Shown: piece after piece, positions 36,236-45,201 of the stretch
How the letters are laid out: every line of letters begins with the position of its first letter
Position numbering within the stretch: position 1 is the stretch's first letter
Origin: Bacillus fonticola
GTDB lineage: Bacteria > Bacillota > Bacilli > Bacillales > JC228
DNA length: 64,000 nt
Reading direction: 5' to 3'
Assembly: GCF_012955605.1 (NCBI RefSeq)
Contig: NZ_CP052135.1
Coordinates: forward strand, 1,395,501 to 1,459,500
The notes under the pieces: generated by a model
Told to the model about the DNA's origin: nothing
Databases searched by the model: none
The model's input: only the letters and a program-made list of their open reading frames with translations
Position numbers and translations under genes: made by a program

Positions 36236-36394
36236 TTGGCATACTTTGGATCGAAGGGCTGGTTTGTTCAACAATTAAAAGAAAATGGCATCCGGTATCA
36301 TCCAGTAGAACGAAAAAAGCTAGAAACATATAAAACGCATATTTTGCGCAATTTGTATCGGGATTTAGTTGAGAACAAATCTGAAAATAAATAA
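36236..36394 (+). CDS. DUF2639 family small protein (YflJ-like)
   Basis: A 52-residue basic protein. AYFGSKGWFVQQLKENGI at the start and KLETYKTHILRNLY later match the DUF2639 family of small Bacillus proteins as I know it. Function unknown. It begins with TTG at 36236, preceded by GGGG about 10 nt upstream. It has its own promoter and is followed by a hairpin. Confidence 0.75.
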   Translation: MAYFGSKGWFVQQLKENGIRYHPVERKKLETYKTHILRNLYRDLVENKSENK

Positions 36395-36400
36395 CCAAAT

Positions 36401-36428
36401 AAGGACAGGGGGTAGATCCTCTGTCCTT
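36401..36428 (+). terminator. Terminator-like hairpin after the DUF2639 gene
   Basis: AAGGACAG (36401-36408) pairs with CTGTCCTT (36421-36428), followed by a T-rich TACTATTTTATT. Confidence 0.7.
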
Positions 36429-36438
36429 TACTATTTTA

Positions 36439-37008
36439 TTAAGCTTCCAAACGATCCTCAGCTAAAACTACTTCCACGCGGTCCACACGTTTCGTATGAA
36501 GCACATACAAGTCTTTCGGAACCATATATAAGTCAAACACAGGCTCCTCAAAGGGTGCATTCACAGCTTCATAAATAGAAGGGTGTGTTTCGACTGCGTT
36601 GACGACATAAGGTAATTTTTCTGCAGCTTTTTTGCTACGAATATTGAGCTTGCGAATGCGCATATACACCGTAGTAATATCCAAATCGTAAAAAAGCTCA
36701 TCAAAGAAAGCATCCTTTGCCAATCGGTTGTATCCTTTGCCGTGATAAGGTTTTCCGATCCAAGTGCCTAAAAAGCCAGCGCCACCCTCAATGTCAAATA
36801 AAGAAATAGTGCCGATCGGTTGGTTCCATTCATCCAAAATGGTACGAGAAATGGTGTTTCCATTCTCCTCTTCTTCCAACGTGTGTTTTGTTAGAAATAG
36901 ATACTCCTCATACGATTGTGCTTTTTGTCTCACAAAGGGGAAAATCGCCGGGTCGCATAGGAGTGGATAGAGCTGTTCGCAATCTTTCAACTCTCGTCTT
37001 TTTAACAT
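36439..37008 (-). CDS. GNAT-family N-acetyltransferase
   Basis: A 189-residue acetyltransferase of the type related to ribosomal-protein acetylases. GFLGTWIGKPYHGKGYNRLAKDAFFDELF near residues 80-108 is the acetyl-CoA region, and YMRIRKLNIRSKKAAEKL follows. The C-terminal ~50 residues extend beyond the usual fold. GAGGGGGG precedes the ATG. Its upstream region holds a hairpin and a tRNA T-arm-like sequence on the same strand. Confidence 0.82.
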   Translation of the reverse strand: MLKRRELKDCEQLYPLLCDPAIFPFVRQKAQSYEEYLFLTKHTLEEEENGNTISRTILDEWNQPIGTISLFDIEGGAGFLGTWIGKPYHGKGYNRLAKDAFFDELFYDLDITTVYMRIRKLNIRSKKAAEKLPYVVNAVETHPSIYEAVNAPFEEPVFDLYMVPKDLYVLHTKRVDRVEVVLAEDRLEA

Positions 37009-37022
37009 ACAAAGACCCCCCT

Positions 37023-37069
37023 CGAAATTTTATATGGAATCAAAATTTCGGGGTGGGAATCGAACCCAC
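37023..37069 (-). other. tRNA T-arm-like sequence and hairpin upstream of the GNAT gene
   Basis: On the minus strand GTGGG-TTCGATT-CCCAC (37069-37053) is a textbook T-arm with a 5-bp stem and 7-nt loop. Its extended 3' side is CCCGAAA, but I could not find the matching 5' acceptor or a normal anticodon arm upstream, so this is not an intact tRNA. Directly after it CGAAATTTT (37050-37042) pairs with AAAATTTCG (37031-37023), just before the GNAT ribosome binding site. Confidence 0.4.
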
Positions 37070-37207
37070 TAGAACCTTAAAGGTGGCGCACCATTTGCCT
37101 TCCCACTCTATTCAATTTCACTACACGTATCATACTGTGTTTTCTTGATAAAGGGAATAGGTTTTTTTACGGTGTTTTATCATTATTTTTCGACGTGATT
37201 CGACGCA

Positions 37208-37804
37208 TTAATCAGTCGTTTTTTCACTCCGTTTCGTCCACCAAAAGAAAAGAAACATGCCGATAAGTGCAAACAAAATAATGGGCATCATCATCGGTTT
37301 TGCTACTGCCTCCACTTGATGCCAATGGGTGCTTAACTGATACCCGATAAGTAGAAACAAAACGGTCCACGGAATCATCGCAGCGAACGTGTATAAGACG
37401 AATTGAGAAAGCTTCATTTGTACGAGTCCACACGGAATACTTATCGCGTGCCGAACGATCGGGATGAAGCGTGCAAAGAAAATCATACCCGTTCCATACT
37501 GATCAACCCAGCGCTCTGCCTTTTCGATGTGGTGCGGATGGAGGAAAAGCCATTTGCCATACCGCATGACAAAGGGGCGGCCACCGTATCTTCCGATGGC
37601 ATAAAGGATAAGTTGCGCTAAGGTGCCACCAATTACTCCGGCCACACCAGCAGCGATCCAACCGAAGTGACCGGCTTTTACCATCGCTCCGCCGAGACTC
37701 AGAACAATTTCACTGGGGATGACCTCCACGAGTAACCCGAGGAAAATGCCCCAAGCTCCTATTGAGTGAAAGGATGCTAAAACTGTCTCCGTAAGCGTCT
37801 CCAC
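37208..37804 (-). CDS. DedA-family membrane protein
   Basis: A 198-residue integral membrane protein of the DedA family, whose members are implicated in lipid-carrier transport and envelope homeostasis. LVEVIPSEIVLSLGGAMV with the conserved acidic residue, GRYGG, and the ARFIPIVRHAISIPCGL segment with functional Arg residues are present. It starts with GTG at 37804, 6 nt after GGAGGTG and directly abutting the uppP stop. The pairing with uppP supports a shared role in undecaprenyl phosphate recycling. Confidence 0.92.
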   Translation of the reverse strand: METLTETVLASFHSIGAWGIFLGLLVEVIPSEIVLSLGGAMVKAGHFGWIAAGVAGVIGGTLAQLILYAIGRYGGRPFVMRYGKWLFLHPHHIEKAERWVDQYGTGMIFFARFIPIVRHAISIPCGLVQMKLSQFVLYTFAAMIPWTVLFLLIGYQLSTHWHQVEAVAKPMMMPIILFALIGMFLFFWWTKRSEKTTD

Positions 37805-38584
37805 TTATAACACCTCCACTTGTTGTAGCACAAGAATTACAAGCCCAAGTACCGTCACGTAAATTGCAAAGGGTGTGAGTGATTTTTGCTGTAAAAACTT
37901 TAGAAGCCAAACAATAGCAAAATAACCAAACAAACTGGCAGCTATAGTAGCGACGAGCAAACTTGAAAAGGGGACGACTTCCACGCCACCTTGGAATAAC
38001 TCTCTTCCTTGTAATACGACACCACCCGAGATGACTGGAATTGAGAGAAAAAAGCTGAAATAGGCAGCACTTGCGCGGTCCATTTTGCAAAACAGTCCCG
38101 CAGCAATGGTTAAAGCAGAACGACTAACCGCTGGAAGAATTGCCACCGCTTGAAAGCTACCAATAATAAGACCGTCGCGCCAAGTCAAATCTTCCATTGA
38201 TTTGGACCCACCCTTGTTCTTAACTGCCCAGAAAAGGATGAAGCCGGTAAACAGGAACTCATACGGAATGGTCACGCCGCTTACACTAATCGATTCTAAT
38301 ACATCCCCAAACAACAGTGCTGCAATTACAGCGGGTATGGTCCCGATAACAAGAAGAAGTGTGAGCGGTTGAAAAGGATTTCGTAAAATAGACAAGAGCT
38401 CTTTATGGTACACGACAAGCACAGCCAAAAGGGTACCTAGATGCAACATCGTATCTAAAAACAAACCCGCTTCCTCTAAATCGAAAAACTGTCTTCCAAT
38501 ATATAAGTGACCTGTTGAAGAAATCGGTAGAAATTCTGTTAATCCTTGAATGATTCCGAGCAAAAAAGCTTCTATTTTCGACAC
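37805..38584 (-). CDS. uppP: Undecaprenyl-diphosphatase
   Basis: A 259-residue membrane enzyme (BacA/UppP family) that dephosphorylates undecaprenyl diphosphate to recycle the wall lipid carrier; it confers bacitracin resistance when raised. GIIQGLTEFLPISSTGHL near residue 10 and the second motif AILPAVSRSALTIAAG near residue 148 hold the catalytic Glu, Ser, His and Arg. About eight helices. It starts with GTG at 38584 after GAGG. The DedA gene follows without a gap. Confidence 0.95.
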   Translation of the reverse strand: MSKIEAFLLGIIQGLTEFLPISSTGHLYIGRQFFDLEEAGLFLDTMLHLGTLLAVLVVYHKELLSILRNPFQPLTLLLVIGTIPAVIAALLFGDVLESISVSGVTIPYEFLFTGFILFWAVKNKGGSKSMEDLTWRDGLIIGSFQAVAILPAVSRSALTIAAGLFCKMDRASAAYFSFFLSIPVISGGVVLQGRELFQGGVEVVPFSSLLVATIAASLFGYFAIVWLLKFLQQKSLTPFAIYVTVLGLVILVLQQVEVL

Positions 38585-38844
38585 CGTCTAACCTCCTCAT
38601 TACTTCGGACAGGCATACATTGCTATCAATGTATTCGGTTGATGGGTCGTTCATGAGGGAAAATGAAACTTTCCTGTAGTGGAAGAAATTTGAGAACTGT
38701 AACCACCCGCGATTCTCGGAACAGCAAAAGGGAAGGTAGACACGCAAAGTATATGTGTCAAAAGGTGGCATTGAAAAAGTCTTCTTTCTTCATAATCCTA
38801 CTAGAAGATTCATAGAGTAGAGTGGAGGAAAGGAGGGGCGTTTC

Positions 38845-39477
38845 TTGGACAACCTTCATATTGCAAAAAGCGAAGCGAACTATTGGGCGAAATGGTCTGT
38901 ACCGTGGCTCGTCATGAGCGTGTGTATTCTTTTGGCTACGATAAAATGGGCCACACCTTCTCTACTATTTCTAGCAGCCGTTCCCTTTGTATGTGGAACA
39001 GGCTCCCTTTTATACGGGTGGTCACGTTTGCAAGTAGATGGGGAACAAGACTCTTTACAACAGAATCTAACCTATAGATTATCTTATACGGGTACGGAGC
39101 GAACGTATGCCTTGAGTGCTAGTGGACAAGCTCTTTCAACTGTTCACATAAAACGAGATCGCTGTGAATGTAAGCATCGAATAGAACACGGCGTGCATAA
39201 ACAAACCTTTTTATACGGATGGTCTGCCGATAACAAGCAACCGACAGTAGAACTGCAAACTACACAAACCACTTCGAAGGAACTCTATCAACTCCTTCCT
39301 TCCAAAAGGGGCTGGAATCTCGTACAAATTAGTCTAGAAGGAGAGAAAACAGTTGTGGCACAGGTGTATTTTGAGAACTGTAGTAATGGATCCTTACAAG
39401 TTCAGTTTTATCGGCAGCTAGAGCCGTCTCATAGCTGCGTACTTACCCTTTTTCGAGCAAACTATTTCTTTTTGTGA
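38845..39477 (+). CDS. Membrane-anchored protein of unknown function
   Basis: A 210-residue protein with two close membrane helices near the N-terminus (VPWLVMSVCILLATI and LLFLAAVPFVCGTGSLLYGW), then a soluble domain of ~140 residues with alternating strand-like segments (YALSASGQALSTVHIK, VVAQVYFENCSNG). It begins with TTG at 38845 after AAAGGAGGGG. I recognise no family. It is a single gene between the divergent uppP operon and the FMN riboswitch. Confidence 0.65.
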   Translation: MDNLHIAKSEANYWAKWSVPWLVMSVCILLATIKWATPSLLFLAAVPFVCGTGSLLYGWSRLQVDGEQDSLQQNLTYRLSYTGTERTYALSASGQALSTVHIKRDRCECKHRIEHGVHKQTFLYGWSADNKQPTVELQTTQTTSKELYQLLPSKRGWNLVQISLEGEKTVVAQVYFENCSNGSLQVQFYRQLEPSHSCVLTLFRANYFFL

Positions 39478-39642
39478 GGATTCACTTTCATTATGTGGGA
39501 GTTCAGAATCAATTTACCAAAACAAATCCTTTAGTAGTCGAAGCAGTGGATCTAGTATCAAGTTATTTTCCTCCTACAAGACCTTTCCCTAGGCAATATG
39601 ACCCCAACTCTGCTATGATGTTGGAAACAGGATAAGTACATT

Positions 39643-39785
39643 TCCTTCGGGGCAGGGTGAAATTCCCTACCGACGGTGATAGCATGGCGTTCCATGCTTA
39701 GCCCGTGACCCGCACTGGTAACGGTGCGGCTGACAGTGGTGAGAACCCACGGCCGACAGTGAAAGTCTGGATGGGAGAAGGAAAA
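39643..39785 (+). promoter_or_regulatory. FMN riboswitch (RFN element)
   Basis: The conserved blocks are CTTCGGGGCAGGGTGAAATT, CCGACGGTGATAG, AGCCCGTGACCCGC, CAGTGGTGAGAACCC and AGTCTGGATGGGAGAAGGA. These form the multi-helix RFN aptamer, which binds FMN and turns off riboflavin genes. A TATGAT box lies ~25 nt upstream (39614-39619). The terminator at 39893 is its expression platform. Confidence 0.97.
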
Positions 39786-39892
39786 ATGCGTTTCGTTGCT
39801 TACAGTAGTCAGACGAACGGCGAATTTCTCGTGAATCATGAGTATTCCTTAAAAGTCTTTGTACTAACGGACGTTTATTTACACATGCAAAG

Positions 39893-39928
39893 AAAGCCCC
39901 GTCTTGCAAAAAAAGACGGGGCTTTTTT
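39893..39928 (+). terminator. Riboswitch-controlled terminator of the rib operon
   Basis: A 13-bp stem AAAGCCCCGTCTT (39893-39905) with its complement at 39913-39925, plus T-tract. It lies ~110 nt after the FMN aptamer and ~95 nt before ribD, as expected for premature termination when FMN is plentiful. Confidence 0.93.
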
Positions 39929-40023
39929 ATTTTCAGGGTTGTGTTAAAGGTCATTGTTGATGATGCAATCAACAGGCAGGTTTAACAGATCCAGTTTAAA
40001 AAAGAAAGGGGGTCGAAGAGAAG

Positions 40024-41139
40024 ATGGGTCACGAAATGCACATGAACACAGCGATTCAACTCGCTAAAGCTACGATGGGTCAAACGTCACCAAACCCAGC
40101 AGTAGGCTGCGTGTTGGTAAATGACGGAAGAATCGTTGGTATGGGGGCTCACCTCCGGGCTGGCGGGGCTCATGCTGAAGTACAGGCAATCAGGATGGCT
40201 GGAGACGAGGCAAAAGGCGCAACGGCGTATGTAACGCTAGAACCTTGCAGTCATTACGGAAAAACGCCGCCGTGTGCGCATGCACTTGTTGAGGCTGGCG
40301 TTCGTACCGTATTTGTCGCGATGAAAGATCCTCACCATGTTGTGAAGGGAAAAGGCATCGAGCATTTACGGCAAGCAGGTCTAGACGTACATGTCGGTTT
40401 ATGTGGAGAAGAGGCTGGAAGGTTAAACACGTTTTTCTTTCATACGCTCACCCAACGTCTTCCTTATGTAACGCTCAAAGTAGCGCAAACTATTGATGGA
40501 AAAACGAGTACGACAACTGGAGAAAGCAAATGGATTACTACAGAAGAAGCCCGTCAAGACGTTCACGATGATCGTCATCGCTACGATGCCATTTTAGTTG
40601 GTATCGGTACGATTCTTCACGACGACCCTTCTCTCACAACTCGTCGCCCCGAGGGTGGACTACATTCTGTTCGAGTCATCGTAGACTCAAAGCTTTCAAT
40701 ACCTTTTGAAGCCCAAGTTGTCACAGATCAGCAAGCAGAGACGTGGATTTTCACGACCGCAAAAGCTGACAAAGAAAAAGTAAGTGCTTTGCGCCATCTA
40801 GGTATCCGTGTATTTGTACAAAATACCAAAACTGAAATAGACCTAGAGAGTTTGTTGTCCACTTTGTATGAAGAAGACATTGTGAGTTTGTATGTAGAAG
40901 GTGGGCGTAAAATTCACGGCTCGTTTTTACAGGCAGGTTTGTTTCAGAAACTTATCGTGTACACCGGTCCGCGCCTAATTGGGGATATAGCTGCAGGAAG
41001 CTTTGCTGATCGGGGAAACGTTCCCGAGATGAATGACTCCTACACACTATCACTTGAAGACGTGATCCGAATTGGGGAAAACATAAAGGCAACGTACAAG
41101 AAAAAGGAGGTGACGTCACATGTTCACGGGGATTATTGA
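40024..41139 (+). CDS. ribD: Bifunctional riboflavin deaminase/reductase
   Basis: A 371-residue cytosolic enzyme catalysing the second and third steps of riboflavin synthesis from GTP. The N-terminal deaminase domain (1-~145) has the zinc ligands HAEVQAI and PCSHYGKTPPCAHAL. The C-terminal reductase domain binds NADPH (KVAQTIDGKT, VGIGTILHDDPSLT, LYVEGGRKIHGSF). AAAGGGGG lies ~11 nt before the ATG. It overlaps ribE by 20 nt. Confidence 0.97.
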   Translation: MGHEMHMNTAIQLAKATMGQTSPNPAVGCVLVNDGRIVGMGAHLRAGGAHAEVQAIRMAGDEAKGATAYVTLEPCSHYGKTPPCAHALVEAGVRTVFVAMKDPHHVVKGKGIEHLRQAGLDVHVGLCGEEAGRLNTFFFHTLTQRLPYVTLKVAQTIDGKTSTTTGESKWITTEEARQDVHDDRHRYDAILVGIGTILHDDPSLTTRRPEGGLHSVRVIVDSKLSIPFEAQVVTDQQAETWIFTTAKADKEKVSALRHLGIRVFVQNTKTEIDLESLLSTLYEEDIVSLYVEGGRKIHGSFLQAGLFQKLIVYTGPRLIGDIAAGSFADRGNVPEMNDSYTLSLEDVIRIGENIKATYKKKEVTSHVHGDY

Positions 41140-41770
41140 AGAAGTCGGAAAGATACGAAATATAGCGCAAGCTCGCGAACATATGACCTTGAACATTGAC
41201 GCCTCTACTGTATTACAAGATGTTCACCTCGGAGACTCGATCTCAATTAATGGAGTTTGTTTGACGGTTACCCAGTTTACATCGTCTTCTTTTGCAGCTG
41301 ATGTAATGCCGGAAACCTTTCACTCTACAACGCTGCGAACGTTGAAAAATGGTGATCCTGTCAACCTAGAACGTGCCATGGCAGCAGGCGGACGCTTCGG
41401 TGGGCATTTCGTGTCGGGTCACGTGGACGGGGTAGGAACCATTGTGTCAAAGCGTCGTGAACAAAATGCGATCTATGTGCACATCGAAATTCCTGAAGAG
41501 TTGCTAACTACAGTCATTTATAAAGGATCGATTGCAATAGATGGGACTTCTCTAACCGTTTTTGGAGTGGAGGGGAAGACAGTGACTGTATCCCTCATCC
41601 CCCATACGAGTGACCAAACCATTCTTGCAAAAAAATCAGTTGGCGAATCTGTCAATATTGAAACAGATCTTTTGGCAAAATATGTACAGCGTATTCCGAG
41701 ACAACACGATCAGCAATCAGGTGGGATCACGATGGATACATTACATCGATCAGGCTTTATGGAAGGGTGA
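41120..41770 (+). CDS. ribE: Riboflavin synthase alpha subunit
   Basis: A 216-residue enzyme that converts two lumazines into riboflavin and pyrimidine. Two internally related barrel domains are visible. The first begins [12 protein letters not shown] and the second near [15 protein letters not shown]. Conserved motifs [13 protein letters not shown] and [12 protein letters not shown] mark the same point in each repeat. It starts inside ribD, 20 nt before that gene ends, and is followed by ribBA after 5 nt. Confidence 0.97.
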   Translation: MFTGIIEEVGKIRNIAQAREHMTLNIDASTVLQDVHLGDSISINGVCLTVTQFTSSSFAADVMPETFHSTTLRTLKNGDPVNLERAMAAGGRFGGHFVSGHVDGVGTIVSKRREQNAIYVHIEIPEELLTTVIYKGSIAIDGTSLTVFGVEGKTVTVSLIPHTSDQTILAKKSVGESVNIETDLLAKYVQRIPRQHDQQSGGITMDTLHRSGFMEG

Positions 41771-41775
41771 GGAAC

Positions 41776-42975
41776 ATGTTTGATTCTATTCAGAAAGCTT
41801 TAGAAGATTTACGAAATGGGAAAGTCATTATTGTGTGTGATGATGAGGATCGCGAAAACGAAGGCGATTTTATTGCGCTTACTGAATTTGCGACTCCAGA
41901 AGTGATTAACTTTATGGTGACAAAAGGGCGGGGGCTCGTCTGTGCACCAATTACGGAAGAGCGCGCACGAGAGCTTGATTTGCACTTAATGACGAATAAA
42001 AATACTGATTCGCATCAAACCGCATTCACCATTAGTGTCGATCATATCGAGACGACAACGGGTATTTCTGCAGGTGAGCGATCACATACAGTGCAAAAAT
42101 TGATTGCAAAGGATGCACAGTCAGAGCATTTCAAAAGACCGGGTCACATCTTTCCTTTAATTGCAAAAGACGGTGGTGTGCTAAGAAGAGCGGGACACAC
42201 GGAAGCTGCAGTTGATTTAGCAAGACTTGCCGGCAGTGAACCAGCTGGTGTGATTTGTGAAATTATGAATGAGGATGGTTCGATGGCTCGCGTTCCCGAG
42301 CTCCGCGAGATTGCAGATGAGCACAAGTTAACGATGGTTACGATCCAAGACTTGATTCGGTATCGTCTACAGTACGACTCAATCGTAACACGAGAAGTAG
42401 AAATAAAGTTGCCGACTGAATTTGGAGAGTTTCGCGCCATCGGTTACACAAACAAGGTAGACGGTAAAGAGCATATTGCTTTAGTGAAAGGCACACCAGA
42501 CCTTTCGAAACCCGTACTCACTCGGGTTCACTCAGAATGTTTAACCGGAGATGTGCTCGGTTCGTTCCGATGTGACTGCGGACCACAGTTACACGCCGCG
42601 CTCGCCCAAATTGAAAAAGAAGGCGCAGGGATTCTGTTGTACATGCGCCAAGAAGGTCGCGGTATCGGGCTCATTAATAAATTGAAAGCTTACAAACTGC
42701 AAGAAGAAGGCTATGACACGGTAGAAGCGAATCATAAGCTCGGTTTTGGGGCAGATTTACGCGATTATGGAGTCGGGGCACAAATGCTACGAGACCTTGG
42801 TGTGAAACAAATGAGACTCCTAACGAACAACCCGCGCAAAATCGCCGGCTTAAAAGGATACGGTCTTGAAGTAGTTGACCGCGTTCCGATCCAAATGCCA
42901 ACGAAGGAAGAGAACGAAAACTACTTACGCACAAAGCACGAAAAGCTAGGGCATTTCTTGCACTTTACAAAATAA
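41776..42975 (+). CDS. ribBA: DHBP synthase / GTP cyclohydrolase II fusion
   Basis: A 399-residue bifunctional enzyme. The N-terminal half (1-~200) makes dihydroxybutanone phosphate from ribulose-5-phosphate ([50 protein letters not shown]). The C-terminal half opens GTP: zinc cysteines in [20 protein letters not shown], then [18 protein letters not shown] and [10 protein letters not shown] chose ATG at 41776 over the earlier in-frame GTG. In this operon ribH does not follow at once; a 20-bp tandem array lies between. Confidence 0.97.
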   Translation: MFDSIQKALEDLRNGKVIIVCDDEDRENEGDFIALTEFATPEVINFMVTKGRGLVCAPITEERARELDLHLMTNKNTDSHQTAFTISVDHIETTTGISAGERSHTVQKLIAKDAQSEHFKRPGHIFPLIAKDGGVLRRAGHTEAAVDLARLAGSEPAGVICEIMNEDGSMARVPELREIADEHKLTMVTIQDLIRYRLQYDSIVTREVEIKLPTEFGEFRAIGYTNKVDGKEHIALVKGTPDLSKPVLTRVHSECLTGDVLGSFRCDCGPQLHAALAQIEKEGAGILLYMRQEGRGIGLINKLKAYKLQEEGYDTVEANHKLGFGADLRDYGVGAQMLRDLGVKQMRLLTNNPRKIAGLKGYGLEVVDRVPIQMPTKEENENYLRTKHEKLGHFLHFTK

Positions 42976-42984
42976 GCAAAGGTA

Positions 42985-43382
42985 CGCCCTTATTTTGGGA
43001 CTAACGCTCTTATCTGGGGATTAACGCTCTTATCCCGGGATTAACGCTCTTATCCCGGGATTAACGCTCTTATCCCGGGATTAACGCTCTTATCTCGGGG
43101 TTAACGCTCTTATCTCGGGGTTAACGCTCTTATCCCGGGATTAACGCTCTTATCTGGGGATTAACGCTCTTATCCCGGGATTAACGCTCTTATCCCAGGA
43201 TTAACGCTCTTATCTCGGGGTTAACGCTCTTATCCCAGGAATAACGCTCTTATCTCGGGGTTAACGCTCTTATCCCGGGATTAACGCTCTTATCCCAGGA
43301 TTAACGCTCTTATCTCGGGGTTAACGCTCTTATCCCAGGATTAACGCTCTTATCCCGGAATTAACGCTCTTATCCCAGGATT
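42985..43382. repeat. Tandem array 2: 19 copies of a 20-bp unit inside the rib operon
   Basis: From 43001 to 43380 there are 19 contiguous 20-bp units, preceded by a degenerate partial unit. The main unit is TTAACGCTCTTATCCCGGGA. TTAACGCTCTTAT is nearly invariant, and the last seven bases vary (CCCGGGA, CTCGGGG, CCCAGGA, CTGGGGA). ATCCCGGGAT at the junction is palindromic, and several variants keep pairing at RNA level through G-U. It fills the ribBA-ribH gap, so it is transcribed if ribH belongs to the rib operon. Confidence 0.97.
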
Positions 43383-43406
43383 CAAAACATTTGAGGAGGA
43401 ACAAAG

Positions 43407-43874
43407 ATGAACGTATTTGAAGGAAATGTAGTAGGAACAGGTCAGAAGATTGGTATCGTTGTAAGTCGATTTAATGAGTTTATTACGAGTAAACTACTGG
43501 GTGGTGCTGTGGATGCGTTAACGCGCCATGGTGTAGAAAAAGACGATATTTCGGTCGTATGGGTACCTGGTGCATACGAAATTCCACTCATGTCAAAACA
43601 AATGGCGGCAACAAATCGATACGATGCCGTCGTCACACTTGGTACGGTTATTCGTGGGGCGACTCCACACTTTGACTTTGTAAGCAGCGAGGTAGCAAAA
43701 GGCGTGGCATCTGCCAGCATGGAAAGTGGCATCCCGATCATTTTTGGCGTACTCACTACAGATACGATCGAGCAAGCAATTGAAAGAGCGGGAACAAAAG
43801 CTGGGAATAAAGGGGCAGAAGCAGCGACTGGCGCTATTGAAATGGTGAACGTGTTGAAACAGATTAACGGGTAA
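43407..43874 (+). CDS. ribH: 6,7-dimethyl-8-ribityllumazine synthase
   Basis: A 155-residue enzyme that condenses dihydroxybutanone phosphate with the pyrimidine to give lumazine, the RibE substrate; it forms icosahedral shells in Bacillus. [29 protein letters not shown], and [16 protein letters not shown] with the catalytic His are all present. GAGGAGG lies 7 nt before the ATG, immediately after tandem array 2. It is presumably the last gene of the FMN-controlled operon, since no promoter or terminator is evident upstream. Confidence 0.97.
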   Translation: MNVFEGNVVGTGQKIGIVVSRFNEFITSKLLGGAVDALTRHGVEKDDISVVWVPGAYEIPLMSKQMAATNRYDAVVTLGTVIRGATPHFDFVSSEVAKGVASASMESGIPIIFGVLTTDTIEQAIERAGTKAGNKGAEAATGAIEMVNVLKQING

Positions 43875-43905
43875 TTTGAAATGTATTAAAGGTTCAGTAG
43901 GGTAG

Positions 43906-43942
43906 AAAAACGAACTAACTCCCCGAAATTTAGTTCGTTTTT
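43906..43942 (+). terminator. Terminator of the rib operon
   Basis: AAAAACGAACTAA (43906-43918) pairs with 43930-43942, which ends in five T. It is placed 31 nt after the ribH stop. Confidence 0.88.
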
Positions 43943-43996
43943 CATGTAGGAATACCATACGCAGACCAAGACCGTATACAGACTTCTGCGGCAAAT

Positions 43997-44294
43997 TGCT
44001 CAGACTTAGGCACCGGAAACGCAGACTCCAAGGAGAATGCTCAGACTTAGGCTTCGAAACGCAGACTCAAGGAAGAATGCTCAGACTTAGGCACCGGAAA
44101 CGCAGACTCAGAGGAGAATGCTCAGACTTAGGCTTCGAAACGCAGACTCAGAGGAGAATGCTCAGACTTAGGCACCGGAAACGCAGACTCAAGGAAGAAT
44201 GCTCAGACTTAGGCACCGGAAACGCAGACTCAGAGGAGAATGCTCAGACTTAGGCTTCGAAACGCAGACTCAGAGGAGAATGCTCAGACTTAGG
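43997..44294. repeat. Tandem array 3: seven ~40-bp units, each two diverged ~20-bp halves
   Basis: Seven units of 40 or 41 bp plus a partial one. Each begins TGCTCAGACTTAGGC, then either TTCGAA or ACCGGAA, then ACGCAGACTCAGAGGAGAA or a close variant. The two halves share AGACT-AG and GAA, so the unit looks like a diverged dimer of ~20 bp. The two forms (40 and 41 bp) are interspersed rather than grouped. The array lies beyond the rib terminator. Confidence 0.95.
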
Positions 44295-44318
44295 AATGCT
44301 GTTTATCGACATTTAAAG

Positions 44319-44362
44319 AAACACCTCCTTTAAATCGGATTCGACCGATAGGAGGTGTTTTT
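44319..44362. terminator. Bidirectional terminator before the manganese catalase gene
   Basis: AAACACCTCCT (44319-44329) pairs with AGGAGGTGTTT (44350-44360), with an inner ATCGG/CCGAT stem. A- and T-tracts on both sides let it end the minus-strand catalase transcript. Confidence 0.85.
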
Positions 44363-44373
44363 GTAATATCTAT

Positions 44374-45201
44374 TTATAGTGGAGGAGTTGGCGGTGTTCC
44401 GTGAATATTTGGCGGTGCCGGATTTAACGTAGGAATTTCCCCCATTGGTTCTGGGTTTGCTAAGTACTCGAAGTTGGCAGTGCCATCAAACATCGGTCCG
44501 TTTGCCCATCGACCTTGGCTACTTTCTGTTCCTTTAGAGCAGTCCCAGAACTGATTGGACACTTCTTGCTTCTCATATTCGCGGTTAAACGTGCTTGGGA
44601 CGATAATATCCCCTTTCGATTGCAGTTCATCTATTGCCGCTAGCCATTGGTTTTGGTGCATCGTATCACGAGCGATCATGAAGGATAGCATGTCTCGTAC
44701 GCCAGGGTCTGTGGTAGATTCATACAACCGAACGACTTGCAAACGTCCTTGCGATTCTGCATTTAAATTTGCACGAAAATCTGCTAACAAATTATTGCTT
44801 GCCACCATGTATCTTGAGACCCATGGGTAACCTGCACTGTCAGTTGGGGTAGCACCCAAGCCTGATACGATCATATGTTGTGGGTTCATACCGCCTAACA
44901 CAGCCCCGATGAGTGGATCTTTAGCCGCTTCCTCTTGATCTTCAACAGGTGCCCCGTCTAGTAGTCGAGAGATCATCGTACATAACATTTCTACGTGGGC
45001 AATTTCCTCTGTGCCAATGTCTAATAACATGTCTCGGTATTTTTGTTCTCCTCGACAGTTAAATCCTTGGAATAAATATTGCATCATAACCGTCATTTCA
45101 CCAAATTGACCTCCAAGTACTTCTTGAAGTTTTTTGGCATAGACCGGATCTGGACGCTCTGGTTTAGCGTTATATTGAAGCTCTTTTACGTGAAAAAACA
45201 T
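44374..45201 (-). CDS. Manganese catalase
   Basis: A 275-residue dimanganese catalase that splits hydrogen peroxide; homologues occur in spore coats (CotJC) and as YdbD. GGQFGEMTVMMQYLFQGFNCRG and GTEEIAHVEMLCTMI carry metal ligands (Glu, His), and FMIARDTMHQNQWLAAI carries the second set. A Pro-rich tail follows. Start uncertain: ATG at 45201 lies 10 nt from GGAGG, ATG at 45207 only 4 nt. It is monocistronic. A role in spore or stationary-phase peroxide defence is likely but not shown. Confidence 0.92.
   Translation of the reverse strand: MFFHVKELQYNAKPERPDPVYAKKLQEVLGGQFGEMTVMMQYLFQGFNCRGEQKYRDMLLDIGTEEIAHVEMLCTMISRLLDGAPVEDQEEAAKDPLIGAVLGGMNPQHMIVSGLGATPTDSAGYPWVSRYMVASNNLLADFRANLNAESQGRLQVVRLYESTTDPGVRDMLSFMIARDTMHQNQWLAAIDELQSKGDIIVPSTFNREYEKQEVSNQFWDCSKGTESSQGRWANGPMFDGTANFEYLANPEPMGEIPTLNPAPPNIHGTPPTPPL

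Noticed and set aside
39558..39972. Minus-strand open frames over the FMN riboswitch
   Set aside because: The conserved RFN blocks fully explain this sequence.
43996..44253. 85-codon open frame across tandem array 3
   Set aside because: It is a product of the repeat unit, has no ribosome binding site and does not extend beyond the array.
32081..44294. The three arrays as CRISPR
   Set aside because: Units are directly adjacent, with no unique spacers, and no cas genes are in the window.
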